Shown: one piece after another, positions 35,196-44,007 of the stretch
Numbering within the stretch: position 1 is the first letter of the stretch
Layout: every line of letters begins with the position of its first letter
NCBI GenBank assembly: GCA_964457925.1
Contig: CAYWGH010000018.1
Coordinates: forward strand, 1 to 64,000
Reading direction: 5' to 3'
Origin: Coneutiohabitans sp964457925
Lineage (GTDB): Bacteria > Zhuqueibacterota > Zhuqueibacteria > Zhuqueibacterales > Zhuqueibacteraceae
DNA: 64,000 bases
Notes under the pieces: model-generated
What the model saw: only the letters and a program-made list of their open reading frames with translations
Told to the model about the DNA's origin: nothing
Database searches by the model: none
Translations under genes and position numbers: made by a program

Positions 35196-35260
35196 GGCGG
35201 GTCCTTTCCGTTGAGAAAGGTGAGTCAGGCGCAGAGCAAGGTGACCGCGGCCCAATTTTA

Positions 35261-35337
35261 AGAAATTTTTATCCTGTTTTTGGATAAAACAAAGCTTTCC
35301 GGATTAGTGTCAAGAGATTTTTCGGATTTTTTTATCC
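35261..35337. promoter_or_regulatory. Two candidate Rrf2 operator dyads
   Basis: AGA-AATTTTTA-TCC (35261-35274) and GGA-TTTTTTTA-TCC (35324-35337) are 63 bp apart in the divergent region between the cytochrome/EB_dh gene and an Rrf2 gene. The same R-GA-N8-TCY pattern with a T-rich spacer ending in A occurs upstream of the other two Rrf2 genes in the window. Confidence 0.45.
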
Positions 35338-35522
35338 TGAATTATTGCATCTCACTGGCGCGCCGACTATATTGGCGGTATGTAGAGCTTATGAGTTCTT
35401 CCCAGACGTTCAGCAATACCCAGCCACACCGTGACTGTGATTGAACAAATATGTACGCAAACTTGGAGGTGTCAAGAGCCTCCCAGCCGTGCTTGCCATC
35501 ATAAAACGACAAAGGAAATGTC

Positions 35523-35993
35523 ATGCCTGTCATCTTCAGTCGTGCTTGCGAATATGCCTTGCGCGCCTTGTTGGAAATGGCGCAACATCCTGAGCAGGAA
35601 TCATGGGCCGTGCCAGAACTGTCGGCCCGTACTGACACGCCCGCGCCTTTTCTCGCGAAAACGTTTCAATCCCTGGTCAAGGGTGGAATTTTATATTCCA
35701 TTAAAGGCCGCAGAGGGGGGTTCACGTTTGCGCGCCCGCCGGGTAAAATTTCTCTCATGGAAATCGTCGAAATCATCGACGGCGATGCCCTCACCAAAAA
35801 TTGCGCGCTCGGTCTGCCCGCGTGCAGCGACGTCAATCCCTGCCCCTTTCATTTTCACTGGAAAGGCGTTCGCAATACTATTACAAAAGCCCTGCGCGAT
35901 GGCACTTTGTTGCGCATGGCGCAAGACAATTTATCGGCAACCGGCAAGCGCAAAGCCGCCAAACCGCACCCTCTCGACCGCGGCTCCTCGTGA
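35523..35993 (+). CDS. Rrf2-family transcriptional regulator (1)
   Basis: Protein of 156 residues with the Rrf2 winged helix ('MPVIFSRACEYALRALLEMA', 'PAPFLAKTFQSLVKGGIL', 'GRRGGFTFARPPGKISLMEI'). Three Cys in 'NCALGLPACSDVNPCPFH' fit an Fe-S cluster site as in NsrR, IscR and RsrR. Such regulators sense NO, iron-sulfur status or redox. It is divergent from the cytochrome/EB_dh gene; two candidate operators lie in between. Its stop is 6 bp from the convergent FGE gene. Confidence 0.9.
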   Translation: MPVIFSRACEYALRALLEMAQHPEQESWAVPELSARTDTPAPFLAKTFQSLVKGGILYSIKGRRGGFTFARPPGKISLMEIVEIIDGDALTKNCALGLPACSDVNPCPFHFHWKGVRNTITKALRDGTLLRMAQDNLSATGKRKAAKPHPLDRGSS

Positions 35994-35999
35994 CGGATC

Positions 36000-37196
36000 C
36001 TACGGCAACATGCGTGCAACGATGCGGAATCCAATATCCTGGCTGCTGTGCTCCGGTTGAAACGCATCTCGATAAGCAACCTGCAGCAACGCCACGCTTG
36101 CACTGTACCAAGAGCCGCCGCGCGCGACGCGCAAACCCGCGGTATCGTCATGGTTGCGCTCATCATCCACATAAGGATGCTCTTTGTTAAAGGGCCGGTT
36201 GAGGGATTGCGTCCATTCCACGGCATTGCCGGTGAGATGATAAATGCCAAACCGATTCGGGCGATAGTTGGAGTAGGAATCTTCTATTCCGACAACAGTA
36301 ACAACCGCGTCGGGATTTTTTTTCCAATTGTAAAATGGGGTTTCATCGTCGCTGATGAACATGCTCAGGCCATAATCCAAATTGTCCGGCCCGCGTGCGG
36401 CTTTCTCCCACTCTGCTTCGGTGGGCAGAACAAACAGCCAGCGCCCGTTGCCGATTTTTTTCGTCAGCCACTTGCAATACGCATTGGCTTCAAACCAATT
36501 CACCCACACCACCGGCTGATCGGGCTGTCCGAAACGTTTATAATCAGCATCATCAGGTTGCAAAAGCGCCGTCACTTGCGAAGGCTTTTCGGCCTTCCAG
36601 CGTTTTCCCGCTTCGGTCCAATTTGCAGCATCGGCGTAGCCCGCGGGATCGTAGAGAAATTCACGAAACTCCGCGTTCGTCACTTCAAAGGGATTGATAA
36701 AATAGCCGGTGAGCCAGAGGTAATGCGGCTCGCGCGGATTCGAACGATCGCCAAAAAGAAAACTGCCGCTGGGAATGTAAACAAATTCCGGTGAGTTGGA
36801 GAGAAGGCGCGGCGGATAGATTTGGGGCAGCGGGCGGAGCGTCACGATGAACGCGCCGCCGTCATCCGGGCCAGAGCGGTAGCCCAGGATTGGCGCGGGC
36901 ATGAAAAAGTATTTCCCACCATGCTCGGCGCGCAGGAAATAATTGCCGCGGGATAGCCAGATTCGTTCGCCGTTGAATGCGATGACTCGCGTGGTGTCCG
37001 CAAGATTTCTTCCCGCTTTGAAAAGAGCAACGCGCGCGCCCATAAGATTGGAAACGATCAGCTCGGTTTCTTCCCGCTGGTAATGAAGTTGTTCGTTCCG
37101 TTCGCGCTCGGTTTGCCATTTTGCCAATAACAACCCGGTAACGGCCAACACGGTGATCGCGAATCCGGCAGCGATAAAGATTCTTTTCTCCACCAC
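36000..37196 (-). CDS. Membrane-anchored formylglycine-generating-enzyme-like (FGE-sulfatase) domain protein
   Basis: Protein of 398 residues with an N-terminal membrane anchor (about 5-25) and an FGE-sulfatase domain from about residue 140: 'PEFVYIPSGSFLFGDRS', 'NPFEVTNAEFREFL', 'PVVWVNWFEANAYCKWL', 'LPTEAEWEKAARG' and 'GNAVEWTQSL', with 'ARGGSWYSAS' and 'IGFRIV' at the end. The copper-binding Cys pair of true FGEs is not evident, so catalytic sulfatase activation is not assumed; NirV-type relatives occur in denitrification gene clusters. The start is a GTG at 37196. It is the last gene on the nos strand, 95 bp after nosY. Confidence 0.7.
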   Translation of the reverse strand: MVEKRIFIAAGFAITVLAVTGLLLAKWQTERERNEQLHYQREETELIVSNLMGARVALFKAGRNLADTTRVIAFNGERIWLSRGNYFLRAEHGGKYFFMPAPILGYRSGPDDGGAFIVTLRPLPQIYPPRLLSNSPEFVYIPSGSFLFGDRSNPREPHYLWLTGYFINPFEVTNAEFREFLYDPAGYADAANWTEAGKRWKAEKPSQVTALLQPDDADYKRFGQPDQPVVWVNWFEANAYCKWLTKKIGNGRWLFVLPTEAEWEKAARGPDNLDYGLSMFISDDETPFYNWKKNPDAVVTVVGIEDSYSNYRPNRFGIYHLTGNAVEWTQSLNRPFNKEHPYVDDERNHDDTAGLRVARGGSWYSASVALLQVAYRDAFQPEHSSQDIGFRIVARMLP

Positions 37197-37291
37197 TTTG
37201 CCTCAAAAAAATGAAGCCCGGATCGGACTCAATAAGCTTTGATACCATCTTTAGCCATTGCGTCCAAGCCTGACTTCGTCTTTTCCGGTTT

Positions 37292-38122
37292 TCAAATATC
37301 CTGGCGATTGAGCAAACGTTGCGAAATAAAAAGCGGAACAGCAACCCAAACCGTCAATCCGACCGCGAGCAGCAACACACTCGACATCTTTCCGCCGAGA
37401 AAACGCAGCAGCGCCGCGCCTGCCGCGCCGAAAATGGTGACGCCATCGAGCACGAGCAGCGAGGCCACGCGCACCATATCAACCGGATTGCCGAATAATG
37501 ACAGGAACAAAAACGCATTTGCGGATTTGCCTTTCAGCATGAGTGTGCCGCCGACCGCGAGCAAATCGTAAAATAGCACGAAGAAGAACCACAAGAACAG
37601 CGAGACGCCAAACGCGCGGGCTTTGCGCTGATTGGCCGTGGCAACCAAAACCGCGAGACATAAGAAAACCAACGCCAAGGCCAGGGAAAGCGCAACGAAC
37701 ATCGCATAGCGCAGCAACTCGCCGGGGCCGTGCGCCGCAATCATCATCGCGCCGGCAACGCTGAAACCAGTCAACGTCGAGATCGCGATGGAGCCAAACA
37801 CGCCAAGCAGCTTGCCGAGCTGCACCTCGCTGCGCAACACCGGCTGCGAATAGAGCAGTTCCGTCGCGCCTTTGTCGCCCGTGAAACTCAGGGTGCCCAT
37901 GATGAGCGCCACCAGCGGCATAAGATAGAGCACAAGATTGAGAATGCTCGCCGAGGTGCGCGTAAAATTCTGCACGCCGTCAAAGCCTTCCGCCCGCATG
38001 CCGAAATACGAAATACTCACCACCAGCGCGCCGAACACGACGGCAAAGATGAGCGTCCATTTGTTGCGAATATTGATGATCAGCTCTTGTTTGGCGATAT
38101 CAAAAATGGTCTTCTTGTCCAT
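37292..38122 (-). CDS. nosY: ABC-2 type permease of the Nos copper/assembly transporter
   Basis: Protein of 276 residues with six membrane helices of the NosY/ABC-2 permease type: 'IAKQELIINIRNKWTLIFAVVF' at the N-terminus (in parts), 'GDKGATELLYSQPVLRSEV' in the first cytoplasmic loop and 'GNPVDMVRVASLLVLDG' near the C-terminus. NosFY with NosD matures the copper centre of N2O reductase, probably by moving a sulfur species. Positioned after nosZ, nosD, nosF and nosL on the same strand. Start at 38122. Confidence 0.9.
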   Translation of the reverse strand: MDKKTIFDIAKQELIINIRNKWTLIFAVVFGALVVSISYFGMRAEGFDGVQNFTRTSASILNLVLYLMPLVALIMGTLSFTGDKGATELLYSQPVLRSEVQLGKLLGVFGSIAISTLTGFSVAGAMMIAAHGPGELLRYAMFVALSLALALVFLCLAVLVATANQRKARAFGVSLFLWFFFVLFYDLLAVGGTLMLKGKSANAFLFLSLFGNPVDMVRVASLLVLDGVTIFGAAGAALLRFLGGKMSSVLLLAVGLTVWVAVPLFISQRLLNRQDI

Positions 38123-38182
38123 CGTTACGCTTCCTCCTGCGCATGCATTTTGATTTCAAGGATGGCGCCGACACAGCCGCTT

Positions 38183-38596
38183 TCACACACCCAAGGCCTT
38201 TGCTGCGGCTCCGTATTCATCCGGGCGAACGTAGATAATATAACCAAAACTTCCCCTGCCGTCTGAGACGCCGCTGGAAGCGTAGACGTTGACATTGGCT
38301 TCAGAGAGCTTCATGTGAATGCCGGCCAGCGCTCCCAGCTCATCGTCGCCCTGCACCAAAAGCGCCGGGTGCGGTCCGTCTAAGACTAAGCCAGCTTTGT
38401 TCGCGGCGCTCTTCATCTTCAAAGTGTCCTCCGGAAAAAGTGTGAGTTGCGTGCGCATCGGCCCCATCGGCACACCTGAAAAAGCGAGCAGATTGATGCC
38501 AAGCTCTGCCAGTTGTGCAAGCAGTTTGTAGGCTTCGCCGGATTGATCTTTGATGGTCGCGTAAAAGTAATCGACCCGGCGTATCTTGAATGACAT
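38183..38596 (-). CDS. ACT-domain protein
   Basis: Protein of 137 residues starting MSFKIRRVDYFYATIKDQ; GAAGGAGG lies upstream of the ATG at 38596. An ACT-like fold is indicated by 'GEAYKLLAQLAELGINLLAF' and 'LAGIHMKLSEANVNVYASSG'. ACT domains bind small ligands, often amino acids. Lying between nosL and nosY on the same strand, it may be part of the nos operon, but a link to NosZ maturation is not known. Confidence 0.7.
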   Translation of the reverse strand: MSFKIRRVDYFYATIKDQSGEAYKLLAQLAELGINLLAFSGVPMGPMRTQLTLFPEDTLKMKSAANKAGLVLDGPHPALLVQGDDELGALAGIHMKLSEANVNVYASSGVSDGRGSFGYIIYVRPDEYGAAAKALGV

Positions 38597-38683
38597 GACG
38601 TCCTCCTTCTTGCTGCAGCGGCCATTTAAAAACGTGCTGTGCAAGTAATGAAACATGTAGTTTTGGCATGCCGCAATTAAAAA

Positions 38684-39148
38684 TCATTCTCTTGTTGGGA
38701 ATTTGGCGAGATGCTTTCGAGCTTGCGCGGAATCCGCAAATGCGGCCATGCCTGAGCCCATCGGTGTTTGCAGACCTGTTAGTATGATTGTGCTGTGCTC
38801 ATATGGCAGCCAGTTTTTCGTCTCGTAATCCTTCACAAATGTCGCCGCGATTTTGAGCGCGCCGGACTTTTCCTTGAATTTCGCCATGCAGCCGAGATCG
38901 TCGAATTTAAAAACTTCGCCGTCAGTTGTGATGATCTCCGAGGCAAACGCCGGCTCTGAGATTGCCATGCGGCATTGGCTGCATATGTCTTCGGGATAAA
39001 TGTCAACGGGTCTGATTTCGGAGGGGCCACAGGCAAATAAATAAACAGCGCACGCAGAGACGCCAAGTCGCATAGAATTCGCAAAGCTTTTTCTTTGCGT
39101 GCCCTTTGCGTCTCTGCGTCTTTGCGTGAGGGTTTTCTCGCGTCTCAT
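38684..39148 (-). CDS. nosL: NosL-family copper chaperone lipoprotein with repeat-derived N-terminus
   Basis: NosL delivers Cu(I) for N2O reductase. The core 'DICSQCRMAISEPAFASEI' has the NosL CXXC-M copper motif, followed by 'FKFDDLGCMAKF' and 'GLQTPMGSGMAAFAD'. 'VYLFAC' gives a lipoprotein box. The ATG at 39148 overlaps nosF as ATGA, supporting this start. The first 25 or so residues (TLTQRRRDAKGTQRKSF) translate a dispersed GACGCAGAG-type repeat that runs through 39052-39119. The repeat has replaced or extended the signal-peptide N-region. Confidence 0.85.
   Translation of the reverse strand: MRREKTLTQRRRDAKGTQRKSFANSMRLGVSACAVYLFACGPSEIRPVDIYPEDICSQCRMAISEPAFASEIITTDGEVFKFDDLGCMAKFKEKSGALKIAATFVKDYETKNWLPYEHSTIILTGLQTPMGSGMAAFADSAQARKHLAKFPTRE
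39052..39119. repeat. Dispersed inverted repeat of ACGCAGAGACGC type inside nosL 5' end
   Basis: Arms ACGCAGAGACGCCAA (39052-39066) and TTTGCGTCTCTGCGT (39105-39119) pair at 14 of 15 positions. A nested GCAAAG/CTTTGC hairpin lies at 39081-39098. ACGCAGAGACGCAAAG-type repeats are widespread in intergenic DNA of many bacteria; here the copy is in frame within a gene. Confidence 0.65.
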
Positions 39149-39858
39149 TTTTCCAATCCCACATAATGCAAATACATATCTTCAATCGTGCCGTTGGCTA
39201 AAAACGTTTGGCGCAAATTTTCGATCGACTCCTGAGCGACAAGCTTGCCGTTCACAAAAATACCGACGCGGTCGGCGAGCTGTTCCGCTTCGGCAAGCAA
39301 ATGCGTGGAGAAGATGATGGTTTTACCACGCGCCTTTTGTTCCAACACGAATTCGCGAAATCGCTTCACGCCAGCCGGGTCGAGGTTTGCCGTAGGCTCA
39401 TCGAGCAACAAAATCGGCGCATCGGGCAACGCGGCCACCGCCAGCCCCAGGCGCTGCACCATGCCGCCGGAGAACTCGCTCACCGGCTTGCCGGAAAACC
39501 CGTTGAAGTTTGCGGCAGCGAGCGCTTCTTCCGCCAGGGCTTTGGGCAATTTGCGCACACGATCATAAAAGCACATGATTTCGCGCGCCGTAAGATTTTC
39601 GGGAAACACCACGCGCTGCGGCAAATAACTGAGCAAACGCTTCGCCGCCTTGGGATGCTCGCGCACGTCGAAGCCGTTCACCAGCACGCGCCCGGAAGTC
39701 GGCACATTCAAGCCCACGATGCTTTTCATGGTCGTGGTTTTGCCGCTGCCATTCGGGCCGAGGAACGCAAAGACTTCGCCCGCGCTCACGCGGAACGAAA
39801 TATCATCGACCGCGGTGAATTTGCCGTAGCGTTTGGTGAGATGATCGACTTGAATCAT
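39145..39858 (-). CDS. nosF: ABC transporter ATP-binding protein NosF
   Basis: Protein of 237 residues with all ABC motifs: Walker A 'GPNGSGKTT', signature 'SEFSGGMVQRLGLAVA', Walker B 'APILLLDEPTANLDP' and the switch His in 'IIFSTHLLAEAEQLADRVG'. It is the ATPase of the NosDFY system for assembling the copper-sulfide centre of NosZ. It precedes nosL with a 4-nt overlap and follows nosD by 179 bp. Confidence 0.92.
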   Translation of the reverse strand: MIQVDHLTKRYGKFTAVDDISFRVSAGEVFAFLGPNGSGKTTTMKSIVGLNVPTSGRVLVNGFDVREHPKAAKRLLSYLPQRVVFPENLTAREIMCFYDRVRKLPKALAEEALAAANFNGFSGKPVSEFSGGMVQRLGLAVAALPDAPILLLDEPTANLDPAGVKRFREFVLEQKARGKTIIFSTHLLAEAEQLADRVGIFVNGKLVAQESIENLRQTFLANGTIEDMYLHYVGLEK

Positions 39859-40037
39859 GTTTTATTCCACTCATGCTCTTGCAGCGAGAAGCCTGCCATT
39901 CAATGTCATTGGAGAAACCCTTCACAAGGACGAGCCGCAACCAAAAGCTTTGTGCAAGCGGATACTGCATTTGCTTTATCCGTTTACACAAAAATCCTTG
40001 CTTTTAAAGCAATGTTTGGCGTAAGCCTTCCAAAAAT

Positions 40038-41381
40038 CTAGTGAAGCTTCAGCATCACCGGCCGCATCAGCGGGTGCTCATCCGTTTCTTTATTGATGTC
40101 GATGATCGGAAACGCTTTCGTCGCTGCGGCCAATGCTTGCGAGGCGGGGCTGTAAAGGTACAAGCGCAAATTGGGCGAGCGGCCTTCAAGATAATCAAAT
40201 ACGTTTTGAATCTTCATGGGAACATCGCCGATCCCGTCGTAATCGAGATCGTAGCCTTCATAGGCGCTCCAATAATTGCCGCGGCCGTTATGGCTCCACT
40301 GCGTCTCCGTGCGTTTGCCCACCAGCGTCAGCGGACTTAAATTACCGATGAAATTGTTTTCCGAAAAAATATTCTGCACGGAGTTTTGATACATTTGCAG
40401 CGCCACGTCGTTTTGCGCAATCACGTTGCGGTGAAACTGATTGCCCGTTGAGGCTTCGAAGAACATGCCCACGGCATTATCCACGATCACATTCGAATCT
40501 GCAAGCGCTCCGTGGCAATCCTGAAATAAAATGCCGAAGGAGGAGAACCCGCGATTGTGCGCAAACAAGTTGTGGCGCATGAAAATGCCGCGTGAGTACA
40601 TGATGGCCGCGCCCGCAACGTTGCGTTGAAACTTGTTTTGCAGGAAAACATTTGAATCGGCATACATGTAATGCAAGCCGTAGCGCACGCCAAAAACGTC
40701 ATTGCGCGCAATGAATGTATGATTGGCATTTTGAATATAGAAACCGTCGCGCACATCGGTGATGACGTTGCCGATCAACCGGTTCCAGCGCGAATTCCAC
40801 AAATGAATGCCGCTGCCGCGCTCGCCCAGCTCGAGTTGCTTGCGGCCAACGATATGATTTTCCGCAATAGTATTCTGATCGGCTTGAAAGAGATAAATGC
40901 CGAAAAGTATGTCGCGCAATTGATTGCCTGCGATGACATTACCGTGCGACTTAATCAGAATGCCGGCATCTTCCTCCACCAACATGTTGCCGCAGCTCGT
41001 CACGACAAAACCCGTGACCGTGCATGAATCCGCGGTGATGGTGAGGCAACTGCCTTTGCCTCGGGCGTTCAACACCGGCCAATCGCGGCCGATCAACGTG
41101 AGCTTCTTGTCAATGATGAAATTGCCTTCATAAACGCCGGCGGGAACGAAAATCGTGTCGCCGCGCTGCGCGTCGCGCAAAGCGGCGTGCAGATCGAACG
41201 AAGATCGCGCCTCATTTGTATCGGCTGGCCGCGCCTCACTCTTGATCTGCAAAAAGGCAATCATCAATACAAGCGCGCCGATGCCCAGGCCAATGGTTGT
41301 CCCGAAAGGCGCAGCGCGAAAATGCCGCAGCATTTGATTCGCGTGATGTTCCTTCGAAAGAAGTGGAGGCCATTTCTTCAT
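40038..41381 (-). CDS. nosD: NosD, periplasmic right-handed beta-helix copper-centre assembly protein
   Basis: Protein of about 447 residues with an N-terminal membrane signal ('GTTIGLGIGALVLMIAFLQI') and a long parallel beta-helix of 'N-x-I-x-x-N' type repeats such as 'NVIAGNQLRDILFGIYLF' and 'NTIAENHIVGRKQ'. It ends with 'GRGNYWSAYEGYDLDYDGIGD', a hallmark of NosD. NosD works with NosFY on NosZ maturation. The ATG at 41381 avoids a long overlap with the upstream gene; starts at 41444 and 41333 are also possible. Confidence 0.9.
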   Translation of the reverse strand: MKKWPPLLSKEHHANQMLRHFRAAPFGTTIGLGIGALVLMIAFLQIKSEARPADTNEARSSFDLHAALRDAQRGDTIFVPAGVYEGNFIIDKKLTLIGRDWPVLNARGKGSCLTITADSCTVTGFVVTSCGNMLVEEDAGILIKSHGNVIAGNQLRDILFGIYLFQADQNTIAENHIVGRKQLELGERGSGIHLWNSRWNRLIGNVITDVRDGFYIQNANHTFIARNDVFGVRYGLHYMYADSNVFLQNKFQRNVAGAAIMYSRGIFMRHNLFAHNRGFSSFGILFQDCHGALADSNVIVDNAVGMFFEASTGNQFHRNVIAQNDVALQMYQNSVQNIFSENNFIGNLSPLTLVGKRTETQWSHNGRGNYWSAYEGYDLDYDGIGDVPMKIQNVFDYLEGRSPNLRLYLYSPASQALAAATKAFPIIDINKETDEHPLMRPVMLKLH

Positions 41382-41398
41382 AGCGGCAGCATTGATAT

Positions 41399-42040
41399 TC
41401 AAGATGCTGTTCTTTGCTTCTGCCAGGCTTTGCGTGACAACCACATGGCCGCGAGCAGCAACAGCGGCATGACGGCCATGAAATAAGAACCGACATTCGG
41501 ATAGCTATACACTTCAAAATTTGCCAGAGTCTGATGGCCGATTAATGGCGGCGTGAATGGCGCAACTTTCACAGCCGCGGTGGGGTCAAGCTCATGGCCG
41601 TAAACGTAAAGCTTGTGATAAAAACTCCACAGCGAAAACAGGCCGAAATAGGAAAACATCACAAACACGTCAACCAGCTTCGACATTTTGCCCAGCACCA
41701 CCACGCGCAGCGCCAGCAGCATGACGCCGCCGATGACAAAGGGAATCCATTTGAATTCCGTAAACTCCTCCTCTTTCAATTCGCGCATGCCGATGTAATG
41801 ATTGAGCGCATTGATTTCTTTCAAGTCGTCGCGATAGGCGCTCTGGCCGCCCTCTAATTTGTACGAATAAATCTTGAGCACCAATCCTTCCGGAAACTGA
41901 TTCGAATACAGTTTCAAATTCCACAGCGGGAAAAAATACGTGGGCAGCAAAAACAACGCAGCGATGATGATCAACACCCGGCTGCGCAAATCAATCGGCG
42001 TTTCAAAAAAAGAGGTGGCTTTGTCGATGTATTTTTGCAT
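41399..42040 (-). CDS. Conserved-looking membrane protein of the nos cluster, function unknown
   Basis: Protein of 213 residues with about four hydrophobic helices: 'RVLIIIAALFLLPTYFFPLW' near the N-terminus, 'WIPFVIGGVMLLALRVVVLG', one more mid-protein, and 'YFMAVMPLLLLAAMWL' near the end. A soluble loop (about residues 55-95) lies between helices one and two. TTGGAG precedes the ATG at 42040. It lies between nosZ and nosD, 57 bp after nosZ with a hairpin between. Membrane proteins at this position occur in clade II nos clusters (NosB-like), so a role in electron supply or assembly is inferred. Confidence 0.7.
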   Translation of the reverse strand: MQKYIDKATSFFETPIDLRSRVLIIIAALFLLPTYFFPLWNLKLYSNQFPEGLVLKIYSYKLEGGQSAYRDDLKEINALNHYIGMRELKEEEFTEFKWIPFVIGGVMLLALRVVVLGKMSKLVDVFVMFSYFGLFSLWSFYHKLYVYGHELDPTAAVKVAPFTPPLIGHQTLANFEVYSYPNVGSYFMAVMPLLLLAAMWLSRKAWQKQRTAS

Positions 42041-42057
42041 CACATTCTCCAATACCG

Positions 42058-42092
42058 TAACCGCCCGGACGCTTTGAGCGCCCGGGCGGTTA
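42058..42092 (-). terminator. Strong GC hairpin between nosZ and the next gene
   Basis: TAACCGCCCGG (42058-42068) pairs with CCGGGCGGTTA (42082-42092) downstream of the nosZ stop. It lacks a U tract. It may act as partial terminator or mRNA stabiliser, allowing higher nosZ expression than the assembly genes. Confidence 0.6.
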
Positions 42093-42097
42093 TAACA

Positions 42098-43945
42098 TTA
42101 AGGCTTCACCAGCAAATATCCCTGCATCTCCTGATGCAGCGCGGAGCAGAAGTTCGTGCAATAAAACGGGAACACCCCCGCTTTGTCCGCCGTGAATTCG
42201 ATGACTTTAGTTTCGCCCGGATCCGCGACAATGTTGAGATTGTACTCATTCAGCCCGAACCCGTGCAACTCATCCGTGGTCTGCTCGATGTTGGTCATGT
42301 AGATGGTGACGTTGTCGCCTTTGTTGACCTCGAAATTCCAGGGCTCAAAACTGCTGCGCACGGCGACCATATAAACTTCGACGTTCTTGCCGTTGCGCTC
42401 CACGCGCGCATCCTTCACGTCCCAAATCGCTTTGGGGTGCTTGTTTTCTTCCTTGGGATAAACTTCAATCGGGTTAAGCTTGTCGGCCTTGATGATTTGC
42501 GCGTAATGCGGCTCCGGCTCGGTGAAGGCGTCATACAGCAACGACATCTTTTCACCGCTAATATCAATCAATTGCGAAGACTCGGGTTGCGAAGGCCCGA
42601 CGCTCAAATGCCGGCCGTGCGAGAGTTTGTTAAGTGCGACCAAGTATTTGCCGTCCGGGCTTTTGGTGTCGCCTTCGGCCGCAGTCAAATGGCCGATGTT
42701 GTACGACACCGGAATTTTATCCACGACTTCCCACGTGCCAAGCTGCCACTTCGCCACGGCGCTTTCAACGAACAACGAGGTATAGGCAAAGCCCTTGTCG
42801 TCGAATTGTGTGTGCAACGGGCCGAGGCCGACGTTCACTTCCGCATCTTTGACGCTGTCATAATTCAACACCGGCACGCCGTCTTCATTGCCGGTGAAAT
42901 CTTTGTTTTGAATCGCGGTCAAAACTTTTTCGATGTTGAACACCGTGGTGATGCTTTGCAATTTGCCGCTGGCGATGATGTATTTGCCGTCCGGGCTGAC
43001 ATCCACGCCGTGCGGAGATTTTGCCGCTGGCAGCAGAAAAACCACGCCCTCGGTATCCTTGGGATCGATCACCTTTGCGCCGCCGATCATTTTGAATTTG
43101 CCTTCGGCTATCGCCTTTTCCGCATTTTTCCAATTCACGGCCACGACATAGTCACGATCGTTCTGCGAAGCCGTCACTTCGAGCTTGCCGGTGGCGCGCT
43201 CGCTGTTGTAGCATGTCCAAAAACCCCAATCCGCGCTCGGGCCTTTGCCGGCGTCGCCCAAATCATAGTTGAACGGCGGCATCAACACTTCCCAGCCCAG
43301 CGACATGTCGCCGGTGTTTTTATCAACCGCAATGCCCGCCACGACGCCTTTAAATTTCGTCGCATAGTCTTCGATTTTTTCATACGTGCCGCGCGGCAGA
43401 GGAATTGAAAAGCGTGAGCCGGCAAGCACGTATTCCGTATTCTCCGTCACGAAGGAGGAGCAGTGATTCCCGGAGACGTTTGCAATCGGCCCGAAAACCT
43501 GTTTGGTTTTGAAATCGCGCAGATCGATGCGCGCCATGCGGTTGTTGGCATTGTCGGAAATAAACAGCCAGCGGCCGTCGTAATCGCCGTTGGTTTCACT
43601 CAACGAGGGGTGATGCGCATCGCCCCAGGTGAAGCCGCCGAGCATATCCTTTGTTTCTTTGTCGAAGCCATAACCGGTGGCGGGATAGGGCGTGAATACC
43701 GGAATCGTGGCGATGTGGCGCATCGAGGGAATGCCGTAAATATAGACCTGCCCGGAATGACCGCCGGATTTGAAAATGTAATACTCATCCAAATCGCCGG
43801 GCGCGATGTACGTTTTCAGCGCTGCTTCTTGCACATCCGAGCGCACGCCGGCGCGGCCGGCTTTTTTCTCGCCGCCGCAACCCATGCCAATAATGACGCC
43901 GATGAGAAGAGTCAGGCCGATCCACAGAACAATCTTTGAGCGCAT
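42098..43945 (-). CDS. nosZ: Nitrous oxide reductase, clade II (Sec-type, lipoprotein-like)
   Basis: NosZ of 615 residues reduces N2O to N2 in the periplasm. The signal sequence lacks the twin-arginine motif of clade I and ends 'IGMGC', a lipobox-like site, so the protein may be lipid-anchored. CuZ-type histidines are in 'WGDAHHPS', 'SGNHCSS', 'SPHGVDVS', 'LGPLHTQF', 'NIGHLTAAEG', 'LSHGRHLS' and 'EPEPHYAQ'. The C-terminal CuA site is 'CTNFCSALHQEMQG' with 'DELHGFGL'. GGAGGAAG precedes the ATG. Genes for a Rieske/cytochrome b/c complex lie directly upstream. Confidence 0.97.
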   Translation of the reverse strand: MRSKIVLWIGLTLLIGVIIGMGCGGEKKAGRAGVRSDVQEAALKTYIAPGDLDEYYIFKSGGHSGQVYIYGIPSMRHIATIPVFTPYPATGYGFDKETKDMLGGFTWGDAHHPSLSETNGDYDGRWLFISDNANNRMARIDLRDFKTKQVFGPIANVSGNHCSSFVTENTEYVLAGSRFSIPLPRGTYEKIEDYATKFKGVVAGIAVDKNTGDMSLGWEVLMPPFNYDLGDAGKGPSADWGFWTCYNSERATGKLEVTASQNDRDYVVAVNWKNAEKAIAEGKFKMIGGAKVIDPKDTEGVVFLLPAAKSPHGVDVSPDGKYIIASGKLQSITTVFNIEKVLTAIQNKDFTGNEDGVPVLNYDSVKDAEVNVGLGPLHTQFDDKGFAYTSLFVESAVAKWQLGTWEVVDKIPVSYNIGHLTAAEGDTKSPDGKYLVALNKLSHGRHLSVGPSQPESSQLIDISGEKMSLLYDAFTEPEPHYAQIIKADKLNPIEVYPKEENKHPKAIWDVKDARVERNGKNVEVYMVAVRSSFEPWNFEVNKGDNVTIYMTNIEQTTDELHGFGLNEYNLNIVADPGETKVIEFTADKAGVFPFYCTNFCSALHQEMQGYLLVKP

Positions 43946-44007
43946 GTGCTTCCTCCTTGTGGGAACGTTGGGTTTGTTCTAAAACATGTTTTATGAATGA
44001 TGAATGA

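Noticed and set aside
35342..35525. Short minus-strand frame between the cytochrome and Rrf2 genes
   Set aside because: It has no recognised family, overlaps the Rrf2 leader and lies beside regulatory dyads; support was too weak for a gene call.
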